A stretch of DNA of 64,000 bases from Pacificispira sp002696645 (lineage in GTDB: Bacteria > Pseudomonadota > Alphaproteobacteria > UBA8366 > Aestuariispiraceae): the NCBI RefSeq assembly GCF_048892425.1, contig NZ_JBLZHU010000001.1, positions 372,001 through 436,000 on the forward strand, given 5' to 3'. The notes below the pieces were generated by a model, which did no database searches, was not told where the DNA came from, and saw nothing but the letters and a program-made list of their open reading frames with translations. Position numbers and translations under genes: made by a program. Below are positions 7,782 through 18,600 of the stretch, piece by piece (the stretch's first letter is position 1; every line of letters starts with the position of its first letter).

Positions 7782-7815
7782 AAAAGGACCCCGGGCAGTA
7801 TTCTGCCTGGGGCCC
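7782..7815 (-). terminator. Intercistronic terminator/attenuator after the binding-protein gene
   Basis: On the minus strand 7815-7803 and 7798-7786 form a 13-position stem (12 pairs including one G-U, and one A-C mismatch) around an AATA loop, directly followed by TTTT (7785-7782). It starts 15 bp after the stop of the binding-protein gene and lies 37 bp before the HisQ-type start. This is the position of partial terminators that keep binding protein in excess over permease in many ABC operons. Confidence 0.72.
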
Positions 7816-7830
7816 TAAACGGAAGCAGCA

Positions 7831-8607
7831 TTAGCCGCCGTAGATATCAATTTTGAAGTATTTCTTCATGATCTTGTCATAGGTGCCATCGGCACGAATG
7901 GCGGCAATGGCTTTGTTCAGGCGCTCACGCAGGGCATCATCCCCTTTGCGAACCGTCACACCAGCACCTTCACCGAAGAATTCCGGATCATTGTGGTCTA
8001 CGCCAAAGAAGGCATAGCCCTTGCCTGCATCCCGGCTCAGGAAGCCTTCTTCCATTGCCAGTGAGTCGGCAAGAATGGCATCCAGCCGACCGGCGGTAAG
8101 GTCCAGATAAACCTCATCCTGGGTCGCATATCGTACGATTTCAGAGTTGGTGTATTTCGTGGTCAAGAAATCGTCATGGATTGTCGCACGTTGTACACCG
8201 ATCCGCTTGCCAGCCAAAGCTTCGGGCGTATCAGATGTAAACATCCCTTCCTTGGCGACAAATTTTGCAGGGGTGTTATAGTATTTATTGGAGAAATCGA
8301 CGACTTTCTTGCGATCCGGCGTGATCGACATGGATGCGACGATGGCATCAAACTTTTTCGCCTGCAGCGCTGGGATCATTCCGTCCCAATCCTGTTCAAC
8401 CATCGTGCAAGTGACTTTCATTTCCTCACACAGCGCATTGGCGATGTCGATGTCGAAACCGATCAACTCACCACTGGCGGTTTTTTCGGAAAAGGGAGGA
8501 TATGCCCCTTCCACACCGATGCGCATATCCTCAGCCTGGGCTGCTGTGCCCAAACCAAACGAAAAGGCCCCAGCCAGGACCAAAGACCCAATTTTTGCAA
8601 AACGCAT
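7831..8607 (-). CDS. Periplasmic amino acid-binding protein (HisJ/ArgT type, family 3)
   Basis: A 258-residue periplasmic solute-binding protein of the polar amino acid importer. Residues about 1-25 are a Sec signal peptide ending Ala-Ala-Gln-Ala. The mature part begins with Met-Arg-Ile-Gly-Val-Glu-Gly-Ala-Tyr-Pro-Pro-Phe and contains Gly-Phe-Asp-Ile-Asp-Ile-Ala and Ser-Met-Ser-Ile-Thr-Pro-Asp-Arg-Lys, where the Arg pairs with the substrate alpha-carboxylate in the family; this pattern suits Lys/Arg/Orn/His binders. The frame extends upstream to 8721, but ATG 8607 is preceded by AAGGGAG and gives a proper signal peptide. The gene lies 137 bp downstream of the ATPase gene and may have its own promoter there. 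Confidence 0.9.
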   Translation of the reverse strand: MRFAKIGSLVLAGAFSFGLGTAAQAEDMRIGVEGAYPPFSEKTASGELIGFDIDIANALCEEMKVTCTMVEQDWDGMIPALQAKKFDAIVASMSITPDRKKVVDFSNKYYNTPAKFVAKEGMFTSDTPEALAGKRIGVQRATIHDDFLTTKYTNSEIVRYATQDEVYLDLTAGRLDAILADSLAMEEGFLSRDAGKGYAFFGVDHNDPEFFGEGAGVTVRKGDDALRERLNKAIAAIRADGTYDKIMKKYFKIDIYGG

Positions 8608-8744
8608 TATCACACACTCCCTTGTTTCCCACTGTCGATCCATCGCGGTTATCGAACAATGGATTCGGTTTTGGCCATCAAGGACACGGTATTTGACCGC
8701 CATCCCAATGGTCCCCTGCATTTCCTGTGCGAATAATGCACCGC

Positions 8745-9521
8745 TTAATCGCGAGTATTCGCCAGGAAGCCTTTAAAGCGCTCCGTCTTAGGGGCACTGA
8801 ACATTTGCTGCGGATCGCCTTCCTCTTCGACGCGACCTTGATGCAGAAACATGACCTTATTCGAAACGTCGCGTGCGAAGCTCATTTCATGGGTGACGAC
8901 CAGCATGGTCCGTCCCTCATCCGCAAGGTCACGCATGACTTTCAATACTTCCCCCACCAGTTCCGGATCCAGGGCAGAGGTTGGCTCGTCAAACAGCATT
9001 ACATCCGGGTTCATTGCCAAAGCGCGCGCAATCGCTGCGCGCTGCTGCTGACCGCCCGATAAATGCGCGGGATAATAGTCCATCCGTTCCAGGATCCCGA
9101 CCTTATCCAACAGCGCTTTGGCCTGTTCCGTGGCTTCCGCTTTTGATAGGCCCAACACATGGATAGGGGCTTCTATGACATTCTGAAGCACAGTCATATG
9201 GGACCATAAATTAAAGCTTTGGAAGACCATGGCTAGACGTGTGCGCAGGCGTTCAACCTGTTTTCTGCTGACAGGCATTGGCTGTCCATTGCTGCCAGAG
9301 CGCATTTCGATCACTTCGCCATTCACCGAGACGATACCGGAATTCGGGGTTTCCAACAGGTTTATGCATCTCAGGAACGTGCTCTTCCCAGATCCGGAAG
9401 AGCCCAGAATGGAGACCACATCTCCTTTTTGAGCTGTCAGCGAGATGCCTTTCAGAACCTCAACTGCCCCGAAGCTCTTATGAATATCTTCCACGACGAG
9501 TGTCGCATCGGCTTGAGACAT
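8745..9521 (-). CDS. Polar amino acid ABC transporter ATPase (HisP type)
   Basis: A 258-residue cytoplasmic ATPase that powers the importer formed by the two permeases and the binding protein downstream. Walker A is Gly-Ser-Ser-Gly-Ser-Gly-Lys-Ser-Thr (near residue 37), the ABC signature is Leu-Ser-Gly-Gly-Gln-Gln-Gln-Arg, Walker B is Val-Met-Leu-Phe-Asp-Glu-Pro-Thr-Ser-Ala-Leu-Asp, and the switch His is in Val-Thr-His-Glu-Met. Length and the inserted Val-Ser-Arg-Lys-Gln segment fit the HisP/OccP group. It is the first gene of a leftward operon (ATPase, binding protein, HisQ, HisM). A long AT-rich inverted repeat 85 bp upstream (9606-9638) may be its operator. Confidence 0.9.
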   Translation of the reverse strand: MSQADATLVVEDIHKSFGAVEVLKGISLTAQKGDVVSILGSSGSGKSTFLRCINLLETPNSGIVSVNGEVIEMRSGSNGQPMPVSRKQVERLRTRLAMVFQSFNLWSHMTVLQNVIEAPIHVLGLSKAEATEQAKALLDKVGILERMDYYPAHLSGGQQQRAAIARALAMNPDVMLFDEPTSALDPELVGEVLKVMRDLADEGRTMLVVTHEMSFARDVSNKVMFLHQGRVEEEGDPQQMFSAPKTERFKGFLANTRD

Positions 9522-9605
9522 ACCCGTTTATTACCCCTGGCCCTGTTCTTGCCCCCGCCTTTGGCCGCTTGTTCGGCTCTTTAATTTGGCGATAGGCCAT
9601 TTGGT

Positions 9606-9638
9606 GAAGTCATATTTATAGGTCTAAATATGAACTTC
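9606..9638. promoter_or_regulatory. 13-bp AT-rich inverted repeat upstream of the HisP-type gene
   Basis: GAAGTCATATTTA (9606-9618) pairs with TAAATATGAACTTC (9625-9638), with one bulged base and a 6-base spacer. It lies 85 bp upstream of the leftward ATPase start and has no T-run on the strand leaving that gene, so an operator or a structured leader is more likely than a terminator. Confidence 0.45.
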
Positions 9639-9900
9639 GTGTGTCACCCTTGATCAGAGTATGAAATGTTTTTAACAGCCTAACAACACGCAAATATTTC
9701 AGATTGACCGCGTGTTCATAGGAAATTGACCAGTGATTCGGCCATTCCTGGAACAAAAATGGGGTGAATTTTACTTTTGTGTTACAGTTATAGTTAATGT
9801 CGACACTTGAGGATGGGTGTTTTTAAACGGTCGGGGTAAACATAGAACTGTATTCTCGCTGAGCGAGTCTCCAGAGTTAAATACTGATAAATCTTCGTTG

Positions 9901-9954
9901 GTTTCATTGCATGTGAAACGGAATGCCGTTATTGTATCTAGTATTGAGTACTAG
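9901..9954. promoter_or_regulatory. Two palindromes upstream of the TolC-like gene
   Basis: GTTTCA (9901-9906) faces TGAAAC (9914-9919) across 7 bases, and CTAGTA (9938-9943) faces TACTAG (9949-9954) across 5 bases. Both are perfect 6-bp dyads 130-185 bp before the TolC-like start codon and may be regulator binding sites. The regulator is unknown. Confidence 0.35.
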
Positions 9955-10085
9955 CTGTAGCGGATTTTGCTTTGTTTAATCGCTAGACTGTGTGTTTCAA
10001 AGTAAAGAGCGTGCAGTGCTTTTGGGGTCGAGTGCTTGTGGTCCAGCTAGGCGACAGGGCTTTCGGCAAGGTGGAGGCAGAATAC

Positions 10086-11966
10086 ATGATTCTTGGCAGT
10101 GAACACCATCACGACGGGCAGGGCAGGTCGCGGGGCGGTCTGCTCCGGGCGCGTCTGTTGACCGGTGTCATGCTGGCGGCATTGGTTGCTGGTGGGGCGG
10201 GGTCGGCGTCTGCGACGTCCCTAAAGGATGCTGTTCGCTCTGCGCTGCAGACCAATCCAGATGTCGGGATCGTGGCCGAAAACAAGCGTGCCGTGGAATA
10301 TGAGTTGGACCAGGCGCGCGGTCAGTACCTTCCGGTTTTGGATTATACAGGCTTTGCCGGATACGAGGCGACGCGCGACGGTGTTGCGTTTGGGCGTGGT
10401 ACCAATGAAGGCAGTCTTGGAATGCCGACCTATCAGTCGGGTTTGACGTTGACGCAGATGTTGTTTGACGGTCGTGCGACCGATGCGGATGTGGCCCGGC
10501 AAGAGGGGCGCGTTATCTCTGCGACCCGACGGGTCCGGGAATCATCTGAATTCATTGGTCAGGATGCGATTGAGGCTTATCTGGAATCCTTGCGGCAGCG
10601 GGAGTTGGCCGCAATTGCCGAAGATAATGTGCGCAGCCATGAATTGACCTTGCAGCTTGTTGAGCAAAAGGCGGCCGGTGGGGCTGCGACGACGGCGGAT
10701 GTTCAGCAGGCGGAATCGCGTCTTGCGGCGGCACAGGCGACCTTGACGGAAGCAGAGGGGCGGCTGCGGGATGCGGACGCGACCTATGCCCGCGTGATTG
10801 GGGAGGCACCGACAGAACTGGTGCGGCCGGTGCCCCTGACCTGGGCTTTGCCTGCAACGCTTGAGGATGCCGTTGAGCTTGCGCTGAGAAACAATCCCAC
10901 GATTGCGGTTTCGCGGGCAGATCTGGAATCGACACGACAGGAATATCGCGCCGGTAAGGCCGCATTCTGGCCAACGGTGAATCTAGAACTGAACGCCGAT
11001 GCGACGCGAAATGAAAGCGGGACGCGCGGGGCTGATCTCAGTGCGGCCGCTTTGATACGGGTGAATTACAATTTATTCCGGGGCTTTAGGGATTCCAACA
11101 GGGTGAACGAACTGGTTCACCGGATTGGGGAGTCCCGACAACGCCTGAACCGCGCCATCCGCCTTACTGAAGAAGAGATGCGCCTGGCGTGGAACGCTTT
11201 GACCAGTGCGCGAGATCGCTTGGCGGCCCAACGGCGTGAGGTTGAGGCGAATGACCGGGTGCGGCAAACCTATAAGCAACAGTTTGATGTTGGCGGTCGC
11301 AATCTCTTGGAGTTGCTGGACGCAGAAAATGAACTGTTTATCGCCAAGGGAAATTTGGTAACGACTGAATTTCTTGAGATTTTCAGTGTGTATCGAATTC
11401 TGGCTACTGGTGGTGTTTTGCTGGCGTCTCTGGATGTGCCGCAAATTGGGGAAGGGCGCAGTGTCCTGGATCCGTTGCCACCTGAAGGTGTTGATCTGGA
11501 AAAATCTTTGGGCGCAGGCGCTGGTACTGGTGTTCCGGGCGGTGAGGTGTTGGATCCAAATCTTGATCCATTAGCACCGATTGATTCGTCTGGAACCTTG
11601 GATCCTTTATCGCCGTTGGCTCCCAGTCTCGACCCGATGGCGCCGTTGGATCCCAATCTTGATCCTTTGGCGCCGTTGGACCCCTTGGCACCCTTGGATC
11701 CGTCATCCCAGTCAGAAAGTGGAGAGCCACTTCCTCTGGTGCGTGCCGAAGATGTGCAGCCGCCTCCGCCGATGGAGGCCGTGTCAGGTCCCGTCGTATC
11801 CTATGACGCTTTTTCTACTGGTAGCCGTCGTGTCGGCTTCACCGAAGACGCAATGGGCGATACGGAACTGCCCTATCAGGCAACGGTGGCGGACCAGCCG
11901 GTTGGTCAGCCCGTGGCAGTTGAGCCGCGAAAAGTTACGGGAACGCCCTACGGCCTGTTTGACTAG
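10086..11966 (+). CDS. TolC-family outer membrane protein of a T1SS, with repeat-rich C-terminal tail
   Basis: A 626-residue outer-membrane channel component that should connect to the ABC exporter and adaptor encoded at 40.6-44.6 kb to secrete the adhesin. Residues about 1-43 are a signal peptide with a long polar start (three consecutive His) and cleavage after Ala-Ser-Ala. Two outer-membrane efflux repeats follow, beginning Leu-Lys-Asp-Ala-Val and Leu-Glu-Asp-Ala-Val-Glu-Leu-Ala-Leu-Arg-Asn-Asn-Pro. The core ends near residue 452, the usual length; about 170 extra residues follow, with repeated Leu-Asp-Pro-Leu-Ala-Pro-Leu units (residues about 490-540). The start at 10086 has GGAGG eight bases upstream; the open frame from 9990 adds residues without signal-peptide character. 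The next gene downstream is the giant adhesin. Confidence 0.88.
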   Translation: MILGSEHHHDGQGRSRGGLLRARLLTGVMLAALVAGGAGSASATSLKDAVRSALQTNPDVGIVAENKRAVEYELDQARGQYLPVLDYTGFAGYEATRDGVAFGRGTNEGSLGMPTYQSGLTLTQMLFDGRATDADVARQEGRVISATRRVRESSEFIGQDAIEAYLESLRQRELAAIAEDNVRSHELTLQLVEQKAAGGAATTADVQQAESRLAAAQATLTEAEGRLRDADATYARVIGEAPTELVRPVPLTWALPATLEDAVELALRNNPTIAVSRADLESTRQEYRAGKAAFWPTVNLELNADATRNESGTRGADLSAAALIRVNYNLFRGFRDSNRVNELVHRIGESRQRLNRAIRLTEEEMRLAWNALTSARDRLAAQRREVEANDRVRQTYKQQFDVGGRNLLELLDAENELFIAKGNLVTTEFLEIFSVYRILATGGVLLASLDVPQIGEGRSVLDPLPPEGVDLEKSLGAGAGTGVPGGEVLDPNLDPLAPIDSSGTLDPLSPLAPSLDPMAPLDPNLDPLAPLDPLAPLDPSSQSESGEPLPLVRAEDVQPPPPMEAVSGPVVSYDAFSTGSRRVGFTEDAMGDTELPYQATVADQPVGQPVAVEPRKVTGTPYGLFD

Positions 11967-12655
11967 AGCATATAGGTTGCACAAGGAGTCGGTGCGACGA
12001 CGTTCTTGCTGAAAAAATAAATGTAAGAACATCAGGTGTGAGCTCATGCCAGTGTATGATGCTCTTTAGTCGAATAAGATCATTCCCCGGTATACTAATG
12101 GCTAATGGTGAATTCGGTGCGTGGCATCCGTTATGGTGCTGTGCTTGGATCATTTCCTTCTATTCCGGGGGCGTTTCCAAACACTTTCTTTAGAGTTCGT
12201 TTCTGATGGCTTTCAGGCCTCAGCGATCTCTGAATGGAGAGTCTGTTTTGCGAAATTCTCCTTTCGTTCAAGCTTTCAATGGGGCTTCATGCGTCCCTGT
12301 ATGACTTAGGTTCTGTGCGAATTTCTTAGTATTATCAAAATAGTAACAATTTTAGATAATTTTTAATTAAATATTTGTATGTTTTTCTGGAAATCTTCCT
12401 GTACCTGTGTGCACTCTATGCATGGAGAGATGTACGCGGGCCACAAGTCTGTCTGATGTCAGGTCTGATTTCAAGAAGCGCCAGGGGCGTTTGCCGGTTG
12501 AGAGGCTGGATTTGAGATTGGGTCGAATTGGCGTTGAGAATACAGGGTTTTGGTCTGCCGAGAGAAGATTGAGTGCAAGTAACCAAAGTAAATTTTGATC
12601 TACGCGCGATACAGAATGATCTGACTTGGCGCGAACTGCAAAGGACGGAAGCAAC
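11967..12655. other. 689-bp intergenic region before the adhesin gene
   Basis: No gene is supported. The middle (about 12310-12380) is markedly AT-rich and carries a promoter candidate. Between that and the adhesin start is a leader of nearly 300 bases. A weak 7-bp hairpin (GTTGCAC 11976-11982, GTGCGAC 11992-11998) follows the TolC-like gene but lacks a T-run. Confidence 0.6.
12332..12360 (+). promoter_or_regulatory. Candidate sigma-70 promoter of the adhesin gene
   Basis: TTATCA (12332-12337) and GATAAT (12355-12360) are separated by exactly 17 bases inside the most AT-rich part of the intergenic region. They match the -35 and -10 consensus at four and five of six positions. Transcription from here would give a leader of about 290 bases before the start codon at 12656. 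Confidence 0.4.
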
Positions 12656-15600
12656 ATGGCTGTTGATGGCGAAATCCCAAAAATGGGCTACGAAAACGGC
12701 GCGGACGATCAGTTCAACTTCGTTAGCGACGAAAATCCCATAGCCTCCTCTGCGGTGACGGTACCAGAACCCGGGCCCGGTCAAACGCAGACAATGACGG
12801 TTACTCCAGGGCAAGCCTTGCAGGTCGATTTCGATGTCGAAAGCGCGCAGGTGTCCGGGGATGGCTCTCAAATCACCATGACGCTTGCCAATGGCGGCAC
12901 GATTGTCTTGCAGTCACCCACGCCGGGCGCTTTCACGGCGGATCCGCCGGTACTGTTAACACCCCAAGGGTCTTTTGAGCAGGCGCTGCAGACCTTTGGC
13001 GTGGATGGCAATGGCAATCAGGCGCAATTTACGCAGGCTGCGGGCGATAATGTATTCCAGTTCGGGTCGTCAGATGACGCCGTTTTGGCAGGAGATGCGA
13101 TCACGGTTGATCGCCCTGAGGCTGGCGGTACAGCCTTCTATGAAATTCTGCCCGGGCAGCCGCTGCAATTGACTTTCAGCCTGGATGACGTTTCAGAAAT
13201 CCTGCAAACCGACAATGATATCGTTCTTGTGTTCCCCACCGGGGAAGAGGTTCGATTCCAGTCGATGGTAGAGGCGGCCTTCTCTGATGCGCCGCCAATC
13301 TTGTTGATGCCCGATGGGGGCCTTGTCTCGGCGCAGGAATTGTTGAGCCTGGGGTCAGATATCAATGCCCTGGCAGATGCCTTGCAAGGTGTTGATTCTG
13401 CAGCTGGGAATTCGTCGGTCGGTCCCGTGACCCATTACGGCGATGGCAGTGCAGAAGATTTCAGCGGTATTGGTCTAGGCGACATTGCGGATGTGCCGCG
13501 ATTCCTGTCATCGCCCCCACCGCCTCCGCCGCCCCCACCACCGCCCCCACCGCCACCACCCCCGCCGCCGCCGCCCCCGATTCCGGCGCCGCCCCCTATC
13601 CCCACGCCGCCCCCGCTGCCGCCAGCGGATACCGCGCCTGGTGATTTGACGGTACCCCGTCTGACCGTGGATGAAGATGATCTGGCGATTGCAGATGGCG
13701 ACCTTGTGGATGGCACAGATGCTGCCAATACAGCGGCTGACCAGATCAGCCAGGGCACATTGCCGGTTAATGTGAACTTCGGCGCGGATGGCCCTGCTGC
13801 TGCGAATGCGCTTGTGTTCAGCACTGGGACTCCGTCTGCAATGACCGCCCTGGGCGTAACGTCCGATGGGGAGGCATTGACTTATGCGCTTTCAAACAAT
13901 GGCACGGTTCTGACCGCCAGCACGTCTGAAGGCACGGTATTTACGGTTACGCTGGTTCCGACCGGCGTTTCCGGCACAGTTGGCAATTACAACATTGAGT
14001 TCGACCTTGTTGGGACAGTGGATCATCCCACAGCGGGTGAGCAGGATGTCCTGAGCTATGTGAACGGTTCCGGACAGGGCGTTTTGACCCTGGTCGTCAC
14101 CGATGGTGATGGGTCCACCGCGAATGCCAGTTTCGCAATCGGTATCCGCGATGATGTACCTCAGATCACGCTGGAGTCCGGGTCGATTGTTCAGTCGACC
14201 TCTGTTGCTGTCAGTGAAGACGATCTGCCCGATGGCAGCGATCAGTCGGATTCCTTGTCTGCTTCGGCAGATCTGGGCCTGTCAGGCGGCGTTCTGGCGA
14301 CAATCGATTATGGTGCAGACGGTCCGGCCGCGGGCGCGCCGGCAACATTGTCGTACGAAGACTTCGATTTTGCCATTGTCGGCCCAACGGGGCTGACCAG
14401 TCAGGGCGACGCGATCACTTATAGCCAGACCGGCGACGTTTTGACCGCAACGGCGGATGGCCGTGATGTCTTTACCGTGACGGTGAATTCAGACGGAACC
14501 TATACGTTCGAGCTGAAAGATACCATTGATCACGACGCGGGCGATTCTTATAACTCTGAGACCCTGACCTTCACGATCAATGGGACGCCAAATGCGGCCA
14601 CTCAAGCCGCTGCGATTGATGGCGATGGCGACCCGGCAACGGGGATTGATGGCGTTCTTGTTACGCAATCGTTCAATGTCGGCATTGCCGATGATGTACC
14701 GGTCGCGGAAGTAGCCCATACCACGAATCCGTCTGAACTGGCCGGAACAGTGGATGAAGATGATCTGAACGATGGTACGGATCAGTCCGACTCACCCTCT
14801 GTTTCTGGTAGCATCGGGTTCGACGCGGGCGATTTGATCACCATTGATTATGGTGCCGATGGGCCTGCCGCCGGCTCTCCGACCGGACTTGGCTTCGATG
14901 ATATGGACTTCACCATAGAAGGACCGGTTGGTCTGACCAGCCAGGGTGAAGAGATAACCTACAGTTATGACGAAACAACAGATACGCTGACCGGCACGGC
15001 GGATGGTCGCGATGTGTTCACTGTTTCCCTGGATGGGTCTGGTGGATTTACCTTTAACCTGCTCGACAGCATCGATCATCAGGATGGCTCGGGTCAGAAC
15101 ATCACGGAACTTGGCTTCCGGGTGACGGGGGAGCCGAACGCGGCTGCCTTAGCGTCGACCGATTATGACCAGGATGCTGTTAGCAATCTGGACGGGATGA
15201 CTGTCACGCAGGAATTCCGCGTCGCCGTTGTCGACGATGTTCCCCAGGTTCAGAATAATCAGGATGCCGTTGGTGCGGCTGTCACCGGTGCGGTCGATGA
15301 AGACGATCTGACCGATGGCACCGACGCGACCAAGGAAAGCCTGACAACCGGTGGCGATATGGGCCTGGCCGGTGGCCGCGATCTGGTCACGATTGATTAT
15401 GGTGCGGATGGCGCGGCGGATAATGCGCCAACGGCCTTGCAATATGACGATATGGACTGGGTTGTTACAGGTCCTGCGGGTCTTACCTCCGGTGGGGAGG
15501 CGATCACCTATAATGATCCGGCTGGCGATGTGCTGACCGCGACGGCGGGCGGGCGTGATATCTTCACGGTTACGCTGAATTCCGATGGCAGCTATACCTT

Positions 15601-18600
15601 CGAACTGTTGGATCAGATCGACCACGAAACCGCTGATGGACAGAATGTTGAGGCATTGTCCTTCAGCGTGACCGGTACGCCGTCTGCTGATGCCATTGCG
15701 GATATCGCGGATTATGATCAGGATGCCGCCAATGGTCTGGCGTCCCAGCAGATTACGCAGACTCTGGCGGTTGATGTCACCGATGATGTGCCTGTCGCCA
15801 TCGTAACCGATACGGTCGTTGCGGCCGATACGGTATCGTTGGACGAAGACGATTTGGGCAATGGGTCCGATGGGACGGGGCCGGCGTCTGCAAGCGGAAG
15901 CCTGGGCTTGGCCGGGCATGCGCTCTATACCATCGATCTTGGCGCGGATGCCGCCGGATCGACTGGTCCGACAAGCCTGAATTACGATGATTTTGATTAT
16001 ACCATCACGGGCCCAACCGACCTGACCTCCAATGGTCAACCAATCGTGTTTACCCAAAGTGGGGATACATTGACGGGTGTTGCCGGTGGCAACGATGTCA
16101 TGACCGTGACGCTGAATGCGGACGGGACATATACAGTTGCCCTGCTGGACCAGATTGATCATCCAACCGGCGCGGGGGAAAATACCCAGAATCTGTCGTT
16201 CAGCCTGTCTGGGACAGTGAAGGACGGTGTGGAAATTCTGGATGGTGATGGCGATCCGGTTGACCTGTCGAATGTGACGGTCAGCAAGGGCTTTGCTGTT
16301 GAAATCGTTGATGATGTGCCCGTTGCGTTGGATGACGATGGGGGCCAGACGAAAGTTGATGGCACGCTGTCTGGAAATGTCCTGACGAACGATACGGTCG
16401 GTGCCGATGATGATGGCGCGACCCTGGAAGTCACCAGTTTCACCTATACCGATGAGAATGGGGCAACCCAGACTGGTACAATCGGTGAGGCTGCTGATAC
16501 GCAATACGGTTCCTTCACGCTGAACAGCGATGGGTCCTGGACGTTTGATCCGTCCGACAGTGTTGATTTCGCTGGCGGAACCTCCCTGACCGAGGGCATC
16601 ACCTATACGATCACCGATGATGACGGCGACACGGACAGTGCCGTTCTGGACCTGACAGTTGTTTCCGGTCCCGGTGTCACGGTTAATCTACCCCCATCGG
16701 GTGATCCGAATCTGGGTGCAAATGGTGCATTTGTTGATGAAGACGACCTGACTGCTGCGCAAGGCGACAGCGATGTTGGTACGGATGGAACCGGCAGCTC
16801 CGCTGTATCTGGTACGATTGATATCGATGTTGGTAATGCTGGTTTCGGGTCACTGACCATTGCGGGATCTGCTGCGCTGGATGCCATGACTCTGTCTTCT
16901 GATGGCGTTGGTCTGGTCTATACCTCAGATGGTGACGTTCTGACCGCGACTGCGGGTGCTGGCGGTCCGACTGTCTTCACCGTATCGATCACTGGTGATG
17001 AATCCTCTGGTTTCGGCTGGACCTTCGATCTGGTTGGCAATCTGGATCATCCAGACGGTGCAGGTCAGAATGTCATTAACAATCTGCCCTTTACTGTTAC
17101 GCTGACGGATGGCGATGGCACAGCGGTATCTGATATCATTCAGGTGGATGTTGTCGATGATGTGCCAGTTCTGGCAATGGGCGACGCGCCCAGCCTTGCC
17201 ACCGCCGTCACGGTCGATGAAGACGATGCGACGGGGGGCACTGATGGCGCCGATTCTTCTTCTGCAACCGGCGATCTTGGGCTGATTGGCAAAGATCTGT
17301 TCACGGTCGATACAGGGGCGGATTCTGACTCCGCAACGGGCGGAACCACGCTGACCTATGGTGATTTTGACTACACCATTTCGGGGCCGACGGATCTGAC
17401 CTCCAATGGGGTTGCGATTACCTATAATCAGGTTGGCGATGTCTTGACCGCCAGTGCGGGGAGCGAGACTGTCTTTACCGTCACGCTGAATTCTGACGGA
17501 ACCTATACGTTTGATCTGCAAGGCAATATTGATCACGATACCGCCCAGGGCGAAAACCAGACCGATCTGACTTTCAGTCTGTCTGGCACCGTTAAAGACG
17601 GTGTTGAAATTGTCGATGGGGATGGCGATGCGGTTGATCTGTCTTCCGCAACAGTCAGTCAGACATTTGGCGTCACCGTTGTTGATGACGTGCCGGTCGC
17701 GACCGTCAACAATGACGCCATTGGCACGGCCACGACCGCAACGGTGAATGAAGATGATCTGTCGGGTGGTAATGACATTATTGCAGGCGTGGATTCTCAG
17801 ACCGTTGATGTTGCCGATGGCGATGGCAATGATTTGGTGTCCAGCGGCGATCTGGGGCTTGCGGGCCGCGATCTGGTCAGCATCAACTATGGTGCCGATG
17901 GTCCTGCTGCGGGCGCGCCGACGGCTCTGCAATATGATGACTTCACCTATACGATCACTGGCCCCACAGGTCTAACCAGCCAGGGTGAAGAAATTACCTA
18001 CAGTCAGACCGGCGATGTGCTGACCGCAACGGCTGATGGCCGCGAAGTCTTCACCGTTACCCTGGACGGCAATGGCGGTTACACCTTCGAATTGAAGGAT
18101 ACGCTGGATCATGCGCCGGGCAATGGTCAGAACACCCAGAACCTGCAGTTTAGCCTGTCTGGCGTTCCCAATGCAGATGCACTGGCGCTGACTGACTATG
18201 ATGGTGATGCGGTGGAGGGTCTGTCGGGCGCGACGGTCACACAGAGTTTCTCTGTTGATGTCACCGATGATATTCCTGTCGCCAACAGTGATCCGCTTGT
18301 CTTTGCAACAGAAGGCGGCGCGGAAGTTGGTGGCAACCTGCTGGCCAATGACTCTTTTGGTGCAGACAGCGCAGGCGGCAAGGTTACCGCTTTCAGTTAT
18401 ACCGATGTGAATGGCGATTCAGCCACCGCGCCTGCCGGATCAACCGTCGATACGCAGTATGGACAGTTGAATGTTCAGGCCGATGGAACCTGGTCCTATA
18501 CACCCAATGAAGATGCCGACCATACCGCGACAGGTGGTGCCGCGCTGAATGATAATTTCAGCTACACCATTGTTGATGGGGATGGCGATACGGCGACGGC

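Larger units (their letters stand above)
9522..10085. other. Intergenic region, divergent promoters of amino acid ABC operon and T1SS locus
   Basis: No gene is supported. The region is AT-rich and separates two divergently transcribed operons. It contains a long inverted repeat at 9606-9638 and two shorter palindromes at 9901-9919 and 9938-9954, listed separately. Clear sigma-70 promoters could not be assigned. Confidence 0.6.

Noticed and set aside
12121..12140. Possible sigma-54 promoter (TGGCAT with a downstream TGGTGC)
   Set aside because: The spacing between the GG and GC elements is 15 rather than the required 12 bases.
15149..16504. Minus-strand open frame of about 450 codons in the DUF5801-like repeats
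   Set aside because: Shadow of the adhesin repeats, with no independent support.
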